A stretch of DNA of 9,751 nt, taken from positions 1 to 9,751 of the forward strand of contig WAOJ01000139.1 of assembly GCA_015521275.1 (NCBI GenBank). The letters run 5' to 3'. Within the stretch, counting starts at the first letter, position 1. Each line of letters starts with the position of its first letter. This DNA comes from Desulfurococcales archaeon (GTDB taxonomy: Archaea > Thermoproteota > Thermoprotei_A > Sulfolobales > Ignicoccaceae). The notes beneath the pieces are model-generated. The model was given only the letters and a program-made list of their open reading frames with translations. It was not told where the DNA came from and searched no databases. Positions 1 through 5,710 of this stretch are shown here, piece by piece. The position numbers were made by a program, and so were the translations under genes.

Positions 1-25
1 AGCGTCAGATGTGTATAAGAGACAG
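1..25 (+). other. Nextera/Tn5 sequencing adapter remnant (not genomic)
   Basis: Positions 7-25 are the 19-base Tn5 mosaic end (AGATGTGTATAAGAGACAG), and bases 1-6 (AGCGTC) continue into the Illumina Nextera read-1 adapter. This is untrimmed library adapter at a contig end. The apparent ATG at position 9 lies inside it, so any radA start placed there is false. Genomic sequence begins at 26. Confidence 0.97.
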
Positions 26-26
26 C

Positions 27-488
27 AAAGTAATGGAGAACATATTCTATATAAGGGCTGTGAACAGCGACCACCAGATGGCAATTGCTGACGAGTTAAT
101 GGACTTGATACCCAAGGAGAACATAAAGCTCATTGTAGTTGACTCCGTGACCAGCCACTTCAGGGCTGAGTACCCGGGAAGGGAGAACTTGGCCGTGAGG
201 CAGCAAAAGTTAAACAAGCACTTGCACCAGCTGGGCAAGCTAGCTGAGGTGTTCAACACCGCTGTGGTAATAACCAACCAAGTCATGGCCAAGCCCGACG
301 TCTTCTACGGAGACCCCACCCAAGCGGTTGGAGGTCACGTGCTCTACCACGCCCCGGGCATAAGGGTCCAGCTGAAGAAGGCCAGAGGCAACAAGAGGAT
401 AGCCAGAATGGTAGACGCCCCACACTTGCCGGAAGGAGAGACCGTGTTTGCGATAACTGAATGTGGCATAAGGGACCCGGAGGACTGA
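27..488 (+). CDS. radA: DNA repair and recombination protein RadA, C-terminal part (5' truncated)
   Basis: This is the archaeal RecA/Rad51 family strand-exchange ATPase, which polymerises on single-stranded DNA and drives homologous recombination. Only about the last 154 of the usual roughly 320 residues are present; the N-terminal HhH domain and Walker A motif lie beyond the contig end. Visible family features are [13 protein letters not shown], the Walker B strand [18 protein letters not shown], the [11 protein letters not shown] helix, [15 protein letters not shown] leading into loop L2, [15 protein letters not shown], and the C-terminal strand ending [11 protein letters not shown], which matches the normal RadA end. 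The reading frame is intact to TGA at 486-488. The frame also runs back through the adapter, but those codons are artefact. A small wHTH gene follows six bases after the stop, so the two are probably cotranscribed. Confidence 0.96.
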   Translation, partial: KVMENIFYIRAVNSDHQMAIADELMDLIPKENIKLIVVDSVTSHFRAEYPGRENLAVRQQKLNKHLHQLGKLAEVFNTAVVITNQVMAKPDVFYGDPTQAVGGHVLYHAPGIRVQLKKARGNKRIARMVDAPHLPEGETVFAITECGIRDPED

Positions 489-493
489 AGGGC

Positions 494-682
494 TTGGACG
501 TGAAAGAAGCTTTGAAGAGGCTTGGCGGGAGGGCCACTTCCAAGGAACTTTTAGAGCTCTTGGCTCCTGAGCACGGCCCCTTGACGGCTAGGAAAATGAT
601 AGCTGAAGCACTCAAGAAAGGTGAGATAAAGAAGGTTCCCGATTATGAAAGGAAGGTTGAGGTGTTCGTGCTGGAGGGATGA
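494..682 (+). CDS. Small winged-helix-like protein downstream of radA
   Basis: A 62-residue hypothetical protein. The pattern is three short helices (DVKEALKRLG, ATSKELLELL, LTARKMIAEALKKG) followed by a strand-turn-strand wing (EIKKVPDYERKVEVFVLEG), typical of a minimal winged helix-turn-helix domain that could bind DNA or a protein partner. I chose the TTG at 494 because GGAGG at 479-483 lies 10 bases upstream; the GTG at 500 is the alternative. An ATG at 461 is in frame but would overlap radA by 28 bases and place the SD inside the gene. The gene begins 6 bases after the radA stop, which implies one transcript and perhaps a link to recombination or its control, but that is inference. I do not recognise a named family. 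Confidence 0.72.
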   Translation: MDVKEALKRLGGRATSKELLELLAPEHGPLTARKMIAEALKKGEIKKVPDYERKVEVFVLEG

Positions 683-690
683 TCGAGAAC

Positions 691-727
691 CTCCGGCTGT
701 GAGCGGTGAGCGCGTCTACCAGCGGAG
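691..727 (+). promoter_or_regulatory. GC-rich hairpin/dyad upstream of TATA box, copy A of shared element
   Basis: CTCCGgCTG (691-699) can pair with CAGCGGAG (720-727) with one bulged G, giving an eight-pair stem. Inside it, GGTGAG (705-710) faces CTACC (716-720). It lies 9 bases after the wHTH stop and 4 bases before the TATA-like GTATATATG. The core GAGCGGTGAG (701-710) is identical to 5635-5644. It could be an operator or activator site at the DNA level, or a structured RNA at the 3' end of the radA transcript. Confidence 0.45.
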
Positions 728-730
728 ACC

Positions 731-757
731 GTATATATGACATTTTTACATATCTTA
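731..757 (+). promoter_or_regulatory. Archaeal TATA-box region for the membrane-protein gene
   Basis: Two AT-rich boxes stand out in a GC-rich spacer: GTATATATG (731-739) and TTTTTACATAT (743-753). Archaeal transcription starts about 26 bases after the TATA centre. The first box would therefore predict a start near TTG 762 and the second a start near ATG 777. Either way the mRNA would be essentially leaderless, which agrees with the lack of a Shine-Dalgarno sequence. Confidence 0.55.
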
Positions 758-776
758 ACGGTTGGGACGTGGTTCC

Positions 777-2219
777 ATGAGACGGGTCCTTCTGGTTTAC
801 CTCATCCTTCAAACTCTTTTAATACTTTACTGGACCGACTGGTTGATATTACCTTTGAGTTCCATAGCCTTGTTCCTCAAGGCCAACCCCGCTTCGTTAT
901 TCACCCTAGTACCTTTCATCACGTTTGGATTGGCTTATTACCTCGAAGGTTGGAAGAGGTTAGCCCTGGCGGGCTTGGGAATAATAGTACTAATCTCGTT
1001 ACCTTTTCTGTACTTCTACTCCCTCTCTGTGGGAAGCACTCCTATAAAGGTTGTGAAGCTAAAGGAGTTGCCGGACTTGTACGGTATATACCGCTTGATC
1101 CCCCTGCAAACTGCTTATGCATACGCTTTGGACAAGATACAGATACCGACGCACACCATCTATTACTCGGAAAGTTATGTCTACTACAACGGGACGAGGC
1201 CCATCTATAATTGGCTCATTGAGCCGGAGGGACTGAACGCTTTAGTTTATGGCCCGCTGGGCGCGGTCTTCGTTTACGGCGACGAGTACCCTCCGGTAGT
1301 AAAAGTGGTAAAGGAAAACTTGGCTTGGGGCCTCCATAACATAAAGTTAAAGCCTCTCTTTGCGGATACCTTGACCTTTGAACTCATAATGAGAGGGGCG
1401 TTTGGTAAAGAGTTGGTCTATGAGGACAGCGTCCAAATAACGGATTCTAAAAAGGTAATAACGATAATTCCGCTTGTAGACTACGAGATACTCTTCCCTG
1501 GGTCTATACCCTACGTTAAGGGCTTTTACGTAGTTTATCCAAACGGAACAATAGACTTCGTAAAGCCAGAAGAGCTAAGGTTCAACATACCCCTTCTGCC
1601 AGAGAAGGTCGCGAGGGACTGGCTAGAAAGGCTTAAGTATAGGGACTGGATACAAGCAGTCTTCCTTCACAACACCTTCCAAATAAGGGACGTGGGTACC
1701 AACCCACAGCCGTACTTGCTCTTAGATAAGAAGGGTAATGAGTGGTGGGTCTTCGTTGCTGAGCCTCCCGGCAACACGTATGCAGCTTATAAGATATTCT
1801 TACTAAACGCCTCCTCCACGAAGCCGATAGTTTACGAATATGACCTCAAAAAGCCACAAATAGGGATATCCAAGGTAATGAGCTACGTAGTGAAGGCCCA
1901 TCCGAACTGGGCTTGGAATGAGCTAAGCGTTCAAGAGCCCATGCCAGTTATAATAAATGGTACTATATGGTGGAAGGTAGTCATAACCACCCGCGACGGA
2001 AGAGGGCTTATAAGTATTGACTTCCTAAATGCCAAGAACGGAATCGTAAAGAGTTACATAGTCAAAGGCAGGGTAAACTCCCAGGAGTTGCTAGAATTCT
2101 TGTTGAATAAGGAAATAAAGTTCACAAAGAACGTAACTGTAGCAAAACTCATAAAAATAATAGAGAAGATGAAGAAAGAGTTAAACGAGTTGGAACGCTT
2201 GATAAGGGAGATACGCTAG
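777..2219 (+). CDS. Orphan membrane protein with large extracytoplasmic PepSY-like domain
   Basis: A 480-residue protein of unrecognised family. Three hydrophobic helices lie at about 4-34, 40-56 and 62-83, with RR at residues 2-3 and KR at 60-61; positive-inside reasoning places the remaining ~395 residues outside the cell. That part carries five N-x-S/T sequons (NGT three times, NAS, NVT), consistent with glycosylated surface exposure in archaea. Two stretches share a pattern of WW plus a beta hairpin and an N-A-x turn (NEWWVFVAEPP...LLNASS and GTIWWKVVITT...FLNAKNG), resembling PepSY-type repeats; this likeness is my inference. The C-terminus is a charged, coiled-coil-like helix (KLIKIIEKMKKELNELERLIREI). 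ATG 777 is preferred over the in-frame TTG 762. Its TAG stop shares the bases CTAG with the stop of the opposing hydrogenase-protease gene. Confidence 0.85.
   Translation: MRRVLLVYLILQTLLILYWTDWLILPLSSIALFLKANPASLFTLVPFITFGLAYYLEGWKRLALAGLGIIVLISLPFLYFYSLSVGSTPIKVVKLKELPDLYGIYRLIPLQTAYAYALDKIQIPTHTIYYSESYVYYNGTRPIYNWLIEPEGLNALVYGPLGAVFVYGDEYPPVVKVVKENLAWGLHNIKLKPLFADTLTFELIMRGAFGKELVYEDSVQITDSKKVITIIPLVDYEILFPGSIPYVKGFYVVYPNGTIDFVKPEELRFNIPLLPEKVARDWLERLKYRDWIQAVFLHNTFQIRDVGTNPQPYLLLDKKGNEWWVFVAEPPGNTYAAYKIFLLNASSTKPIVYEYDLKKPQIGISKVMSYVVKAHPNWAWNELSVQEPMPVIINGTIWWKVVITTRDGRGLISIDFLNAKNGIVKSYIVKGRVNSQELLEFLLNKEIKFTKNVTVAKLIKIIEKMKKELNELERLIREIR
2153..2157 (-). terminator. Possible U-tract terminator for the hydrogenase protease transcript
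   Basis: On the minus strand this reads TTATTTTTAT, 59 bases past the stop of the minus gene and inside the opposing membrane-protein gene. Crenarchaeal termination uses U-rich tracts without a hairpin, so it is a candidate only. Confidence 0.2.
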
Positions 2220-2671
2220 GCACCCTTGCATTCAGCAACTACTTCGCCTATACCCTTAACCTTAATGCCTAATTTTTCCAACTCCTTAACTGCCCTCTTT
2301 CCCCTCTCTATCACTTCGTCGCTCAAGGTGCACGGGAAACAAGCCTTTTCTCCCTTTATTTCCAATACGTAGGCCTTCCCATCAAATCCCATGGATTTCA
2401 TGAACGCCAATATCTCCGCCGGTGAGTTGGAGTGAGGGTCGTAGCCCTCCTTAGGCTCTAACTCCCTTAACTCATAATCTTTATCGAGCGTGAAGCTAGC
2501 GTCCACAAAGATTACGACATCACAGTCCAGAACGTCGAAGGCTGTCTGAAGGCCCTTTATTCCGGCTATCACTTTTTCTGCCCCCTCCAGCTCTAAAGCC
2601 CTAACTAGAGCCGGACCTATTCCGTCGTCCCCGAAGCACTCGTTGCCCAATCCCACCACACAGACCTTCAT
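2216..2671 (-). CDS. Hydrogenase maturation protease (HyaD/HycI family, peptidase M52)
   Basis: This endopeptidase trims the C-terminal extension from the [NiFe]-hydrogenase large subunit after nickel insertion. The N-terminus carries the family signature GLGNECFGDDGIGP (residues 7-20). The three expected nickel-sensing residues are visible: D16, D57 in FVDAS, and H80 in DPHSNSP. Length (151 residues) is normal. An unusual CFPC (C111-x-x-C114) lies in the C-terminal third, just before the conserved LSDEV. The ATG at 2671 is preceded by GAAGGGA at short spacing. No hydrogenase structural or hyp genes are in the window, so its partner must be encoded elsewhere; the particular hydrogenase cannot be inferred. 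The stop overlaps that of the convergent membrane-protein gene by four bases. Confidence 0.9.
   Translation of the reverse strand: MKVCVVGLGNECFGDDGIGPALVRALELEGAEKVIAGIKGLQTAFDVLDCDVVIFVDASFTLDKDYELRELEPKEGYDPHSNSPAEILAFMKSMGFDGKAYVLEIKGEKACFPCTLSDEVIERGKRAVKELEKLGIKVKGIGEVVAECKGA
2273..2277 (+). terminator. Possible U-tract terminator for the membrane-protein transcript
   Basis: AATTTTTCC, 54 bases past the stop of the plus gene and inside the opposing protease gene. It nearly mirrors the minus-strand T-tract at 2153-2157. The evidence is only the T-run. Confidence 0.2.
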
Positions 2672-2730
2672 TTCCCTTCGAACCCCGAGGTACCCTATCT
2701 TTTTCCATCCAGTCTATTTGCCTTAAATCG
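2672..2730. promoter_or_regulatory. Divergent promoter region between hydrogenase protease and phosphoesterase
   Basis: A 59-base spacer separates the two divergent starts. TATCTTTTT (2696-2704; AAAAAGATA on the minus strand) lies 25-33 bases before the minus ATG. TCTATTTG (2713-2720) lies about 26 bases before the plus GTG at 2740. These placements would give short or absent leaders in both directions. No strong consensus TATA box is present. Confidence 0.4.
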
Positions 2731-3282
2731 GTGGACGCTGTGAGGATCTTAATAGCTTCAGACGCTCACGTCCCGGACAGAGTAAGTTCGATTCCGGAAA
2801 TAGTTAAGAGGAAAGTGGAGGAACTGGCCCCCTTTGACTTGGTTGTTTATGCCGGGGACTTGACCGGACAAGAGGTACTGGACTGGCTGAAGACCTTGGG
2901 AGAAGACGTGATAGCGGTCAAGGGCAACATGGACTACTTACCATTGCCAGAGAAAAAGGTGTTTGAGGTTGACAACGTTAGGTTCTTGGTTGTTCACGGC
3001 CACCAAGTGAGGCCAAGAGGGAACTTGGACGCGTTGAGCGAAATGGCCGAAAGCGTAGGAGCAAAGATAATCGTCCACGGCCACTTGCACAAGCCAGTAA
3101 TAGTCGAACACAAGGGCGTGTTCCACATCAATCCCGGAACTCTGACGGGCTCTTGGGGAGGTTACGCTATAGACACTAGACCCTCCTTCGTGGTCCTAGA
3201 TACTGATCAATGGAAGGGGAAACTCTACACCTTTGACGGCGAGATAAAGGTCGCCGAGTTCGAGGTCCCCCTCATATCATAA
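2731..3282 (+). CDS. YfcE/MJ0936-type metallophosphoesterase
   Basis: A two-metal phosphodiesterase of the calcineurin-like superfamily. All motif blocks are present in order: SDAH (D11, H13), AGDL (D43), the KGNMD variant of GNHD (N66, D68), VHGH (H89, H91), HGHLH (H116, H118, H120) and the NPG/SWGG segment that closes the fold in this subfamily. Members hydrolyse artificial phosphodiesters; the natural substrate is not settled, so none is assigned. Length (183 residues) is close to the compact archaeal members. GTG 2731 is used here. GTG 2740, giving MRILIASDAH, is equally plausible and has GGTGG at 2730-2734 as a possible weak Shine-Dalgarno. purF follows after 39 bases on the same strand, so they may share a transcript. 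Confidence 0.9.
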   Translation: MDAVRILIASDAHVPDRVSSIPEIVKRKVEELAPFDLVVYAGDLTGQEVLDWLKTLGEDVIAVKGNMDYLPLPEKKVFEVDNVRFLVVHGHQVRPRGNLDALSEMAESVGAKIIVHGHLHKPVIVEHKGVFHINPGTLTGSWGGYAIDTRPSFVVLDTDQWKGKLYTFDGEIKVAEFEVPLIS

Positions 3283-3321
3283 TAAGCCCTTTCCCCTCCA
3301 CACCCCTCGGGTCCTAGGCTA

Positions 3322-4620
3322 TTGTGCGGGATCGCCGCTGCTCCCACGGCAGAGGAAGTATTTGTCTTATTGGAGAGCCTCCAACACAGAGGCCAAGAGA
3401 GCGCCGGAATAGTTTGGGTTGAGAACGGGGAACTCAAGTTCGAGGGCGGAATGGGACTGGTCAAGGATGCCATAAAGAAGTTCGTATCCAAAGGACCGGC
3501 CATAGGTCACGTAAGGTATTCTACTTCGGGAGGCTATAGCAGGATTCAACCAGTTTATAATAAGAGAATTGCCTTGGCCTTCAACGGCAATATAATAAAC
3601 TTCAAGTCCTTAGAGCCCTCTTCGACATGGGACGCTGAGGCCCTCATAACCTCAATAACAAACGAGATTACCAAGGGTTACGATTTGTTTGAAGCTTCTA
3701 AGAAAGTCCTCTCAAAGGCCAAGGGGAGCTACAGCATTGTAATTTTAGATAGAGAAGGAAAGCTGGTCGTCGCCAGAGACCCGTGGGGCTTTAGGCCTCT
3801 GGCCTCGGACATTCCTTATATTGCTAGCGAAACGGCCGCTTTGGAAGATATAGGTAGGAGATGGACCGAGGTTCCAGAAAATAAAATAATGTTGATCGAA
3901 GAAGGTAGCATAACCAAGGAAGATACTTTGACAGAACCCAAGACTCCTGCCTACTGCTCCTTCGAGTACGTCTACTTCGAGAGGCCCGAGAGCTACTTCA
4001 ACGGGGTGAACGTACACGTGAGTAGGGTTAGGATGGGAGAGATATTGGCGAAGGAGAAACCTGCCGAGGGAGACGTCGTAATACCGGTCCCGGACTCGGG
4101 GAGGTCAGCTGCTATAGGCTTCTCGAGAGCCTCCGGCATACCGCTGGACGAGGGCTTGGTCAAGAATAGGTACATGGGGAGAAGCTTCATCATGCCTCCG
4201 GGCGTTAGGGAAAAGATAGCGATGAGGAAGGATGGCGTCGTGAGGGATGTAGTGGAGGGAAGGAGGGTAATTGTGGTGGACGACAGCATAATAAGAGGAA
4301 CAACTATGAAGAGGATAGTGAAACTCCTCAAGGACAAGGGCGCCAAGGAGGTTCATATAAGAATAGCCTCTCCCCCCGTTAGGGCCCCATGCTACATGGG
4401 CATAGACTTCCCTTCTAAGGAAGAACTGATTGCCTTTGGGAGGAACGAGGAGCAATTGGCAAAGCTCTGGGGTGCTGAGAGCGTTGGGTACTTGAGTATA
4501 AAGGGCTTGAGGGAGGCTATAGGGCTGAAGCACTTATGCGTCGCGTGCTTTAGTGACATCTATCCGTTCCCGATAAGCGAGGAGGAGGTGAAGCAAATGC
4601 TCAGCACCCATAGGGCTTAG
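3322..4620 (+). CDS. purF: Amidophosphoribosyltransferase (glutamine PRPP amidotransferase)
   Basis: First committed step of de novo purine synthesis: PRPP + glutamine to 5-phosphoribosylamine. The TTG start at 3322 is fixed by the Cys2 that must become the N-terminal nucleophile (MCGIAAAP) after Met removal; there is no propeptide. Glutaminase-domain motifs include LQHRGQESAGI and IGHVRYSTSG. The phosphoribosyltransferase half has the PRPP loop VIVVDDSIIRGTT at residues 316-328. Four cysteines, C212 (YCSFEYVYFERPES), C357 (APCYMGID) and C406/C409 (HLCVACF), correspond to the [4Fe-4S] ligands of the Bacillus-type enzyme, so this is predicted to be an iron-sulfur, oxygen-sensitive form. Length (432 residues) is slightly short but complete. 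No Shine-Dalgarno precedes the TTG. Its TAG stop overlaps the opposing gene's TAA within TTAG at 4617-4620. Confidence 0.96.
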   Translation: MCGIAAAPTAEEVFVLLESLQHRGQESAGIVWVENGELKFEGGMGLVKDAIKKFVSKGPAIGHVRYSTSGGYSRIQPVYNKRIALAFNGNIINFKSLEPSSTWDAEALITSITNEITKGYDLFEASKKVLSKAKGSYSIVILDREGKLVVARDPWGFRPLASDIPYIASETAALEDIGRRWTEVPENKIMLIEEGSITKEDTLTEPKTPAYCSFEYVYFERPESYFNGVNVHVSRVRMGEILAKEKPAEGDVVIPVPDSGRSAAIGFSRASGIPLDEGLVKNRYMGRSFIMPPGVREKIAMRKDGVVRDVVEGRRVIVVDDSIIRGTTMKRIVKLLKDKGAKEVHIRIASPPVRAPCYMGIDFPSKEELIAFGRNEEQLAKLWGAESVGYLSIKGLREAIGLKHLCVACFSDIYPFPISEEEVKQMLSTHRA

Positions 4621-5567
4621 ACAGGTACAAATTTCTCGACGAAGTCCCTTAAGTTCGCTTTGACCCAGATCACTCTCACGTTAACTCCCATAAACCCCTT
4701 GTTCAAGCTCAATTGGTAGCTCAATTCCTTTACGTCACCTTTCTTCATACTCCCTAAGGATTCCCTTGCTAGGGGCCTTCCCGGAGTATATACGAGGATT
4801 ATTACTTGTTCTGCGTCCTCGCCGTCGTTCCTTATCTTAACCCTCAACGTGTTGTCAACCACCTCAGCCTTCTCTATAACTATCTTGGGTAACTTGTATT
4901 CCACGGACCCGACGACCAAGCTCAAAGGTACCACTTCTTTCATCGGGTCTACGAAATAGGACTTGGCTTTCGGACACTGTAAGCTTATCTCGTAAACGTC
5001 GAAGAGTTCTTGTTCTTCTTCGCAGTCTCCAACCTTAATTTTGACCTTGGTCTTCTCTGGAGCGTATATTACTGAGTATAAGTATCCGTCCTTATCTCCC
5101 CTCAAGGGGCCCCAGAAGCTCCCCTTGGGCTCTGCCGTAACGAAGTACTGGTAATGGCCGTTCCCCACGCTCGGGTACTCGTAGAACACGAACAAGCTGG
5201 CTTGCATAAGCTCTATGGGCTCCGTGCTGTCATTGCTAACCCTTAATACTGGCTCTTCCATGACTATGTGCTTTATAGGCGTTATATCGAAAACGAACTT
5301 AGAAATGTCACCATTTCTAATTAATGGCTTGAATTCCTTCGTCACCGAGAAGTCCCCCATGTATACCCTCCACTTCTGGGACTCGCCCCTCACACTCAAA
5401 TCCAAGAACATCTTCTTTGGTTTGGCCCCCTCTGGCAAGTAAAAGTTCATGGGTACTTCTACCTTTTCCCTCGCCCCGGCGACCAACTCTTCCAACTTGA
5501 TGGACGTCACTATCTCCAAGTTTCCGGCGACGTCGTCTTCAAAGACCTTTATCATCTCTGGTGCCAT
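4617..5567 (-). CDS. Hypothetical beta-sandwich protein (DUF3344-like plus CARDB-like, no signal peptide)
   Basis: A 316-residue protein with no close named family that I recognise. It is beta-rich. Residues about 50-130 (KKMFLDLSVRG, then FVFDITPI, then LRVSNDSTEPIELMQASLFV) have the layout of DUF3344-type archaeal surface domains, in which a W/F-D-[VI]-T turn is followed by an LxVVYE strand. Residues about 235-302 (NTLRVKIRNDGEDAEQVIILVY, then a basic GDVKELSYQL strand) resemble a CARDB/Ig-like adhesion domain. Both likenesses come from reading the pattern, not from a search. There is no N-terminal hydrophobic segment and no transmembrane helix, so it looks cytosolic or exported by an unknown route. 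Two cysteines (C182, C198) flank a short strand. ATG 5567 has GAGGT seven bases upstream, a convincing ribosome-binding site; the in-frame M5 is less likely. Confidence 0.8.
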   Translation of the reverse strand: MAPEMIKVFEDDVAGNLEIVTSIKLEELVAGAREKVEVPMNFYLPEGAKPKKMFLDLSVRGESQKWRVYMGDFSVTKEFKPLIRNGDISKFVFDITPIKHIVMEEPVLRVSNDSTEPIELMQASLFVFYEYPSVGNGHYQYFVTAEPKGSFWGPLRGDKDGYLYSVIYAPEKTKVKIKVGDCEEEQELFDVYEISLQCPKAKSYFVDPMKEVVPLSLVVGSVEYKLPKIVIEKAEVVDNTLRVKIRNDGEDAEQVIILVYTPGRPLARESLGSMKKGDVKELSYQLSLNKGFMGVNVRVIWVKANLRDFVEKFVPV

Positions 5568-5606
5568 CCTTTTTACCTCAAGTAGCGAGGGCCTCTGGGA
5601 GCTTTT

Positions 5607-5668
5607 GAGCCGTATGGGGAATTACTCCCGGACCGAGCGGTGAGGAAAGCTTACCCGACCGACGGCTC
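5607..5668. promoter_or_regulatory. Structured GC-rich element, copy B of shared element (three-way-junction fold)
   Basis: GAGCCGT (5607-5613) pairs perfectly with ACGGCTC (5662-5668) over 62 bases. Two hairpins lie inside: GGGA-attac-TCCC (5617-5629) and GGTGAG-gaaag-CTTACC (5639-5655). GAGC 5635-5638 offers an alternative pairing with GCTC 5665-5668. It abuts the TATA box at 5672 and contains the GAGCGGTGAG core shared with 701-710. It has no tRNA T-arm. It may be a protein-binding operator, a small RNA, or part of a minus-strand leader. Confidence 0.45.
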
Positions 5669-5670
5669 GT

Positions 5671-5679
5671 CTTTATACT
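5671..5679. promoter_or_regulatory. TATA box for deoxyhypusine synthase (possibly bidirectional)
   Basis: CTTTATACT; the minus strand reads AGTATAAAG. With a start about 26 bases downstream, the plus transcript would begin near 5701, giving a leader of about 10 bases before TTG 5711 with no Shine-Dalgarno. In the minus direction it would start near 5648, leaving an ~80-base leader for the gene ending at 4617. The plus assignment is the better one. Confidence 0.55.
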
Positions 5680-5710
5680 CCTAACGCCTCCTAGACTCCG
5701 GTCCCAAGCC

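Noticed and set aside
7..25. Tn5/IS50 mosaic end as evidence of a natural transposon.
   Set aside because: It sits exactly at the contig end together with the Illumina adapter extension, so it is a library artefact.
701..715. GTGAGGA-like sequences as box C of a C/D box sRNA (also near 5641 and 6685).
   Set aside because: No CTGA box D or paired C'/D' motifs are found at proper spacing at any of the three places.
737..1210. 157-codon plus-strand open frame overlapping the membrane-protein start.
   Set aside because: It is out of frame with the longer gene that has transmembrane helices and sequons; it shows no domain pattern.
2672..2690. Minus-strand GGGGTTCGAAGGG resembles a tRNA T-arm / B box.
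   Set aside because: The spacer is only 59 bases and has no acceptor stem, anticodon arm or D-arm around it; it is chance similarity in a promoter region.
5607..5668. Possible tRNA gene because of the 7-bp closing stem.
   Set aside because: It is only about 62 bases long, has no TTCRA T-loop or standard D-loop on either strand, and no variable-arm layout fits.
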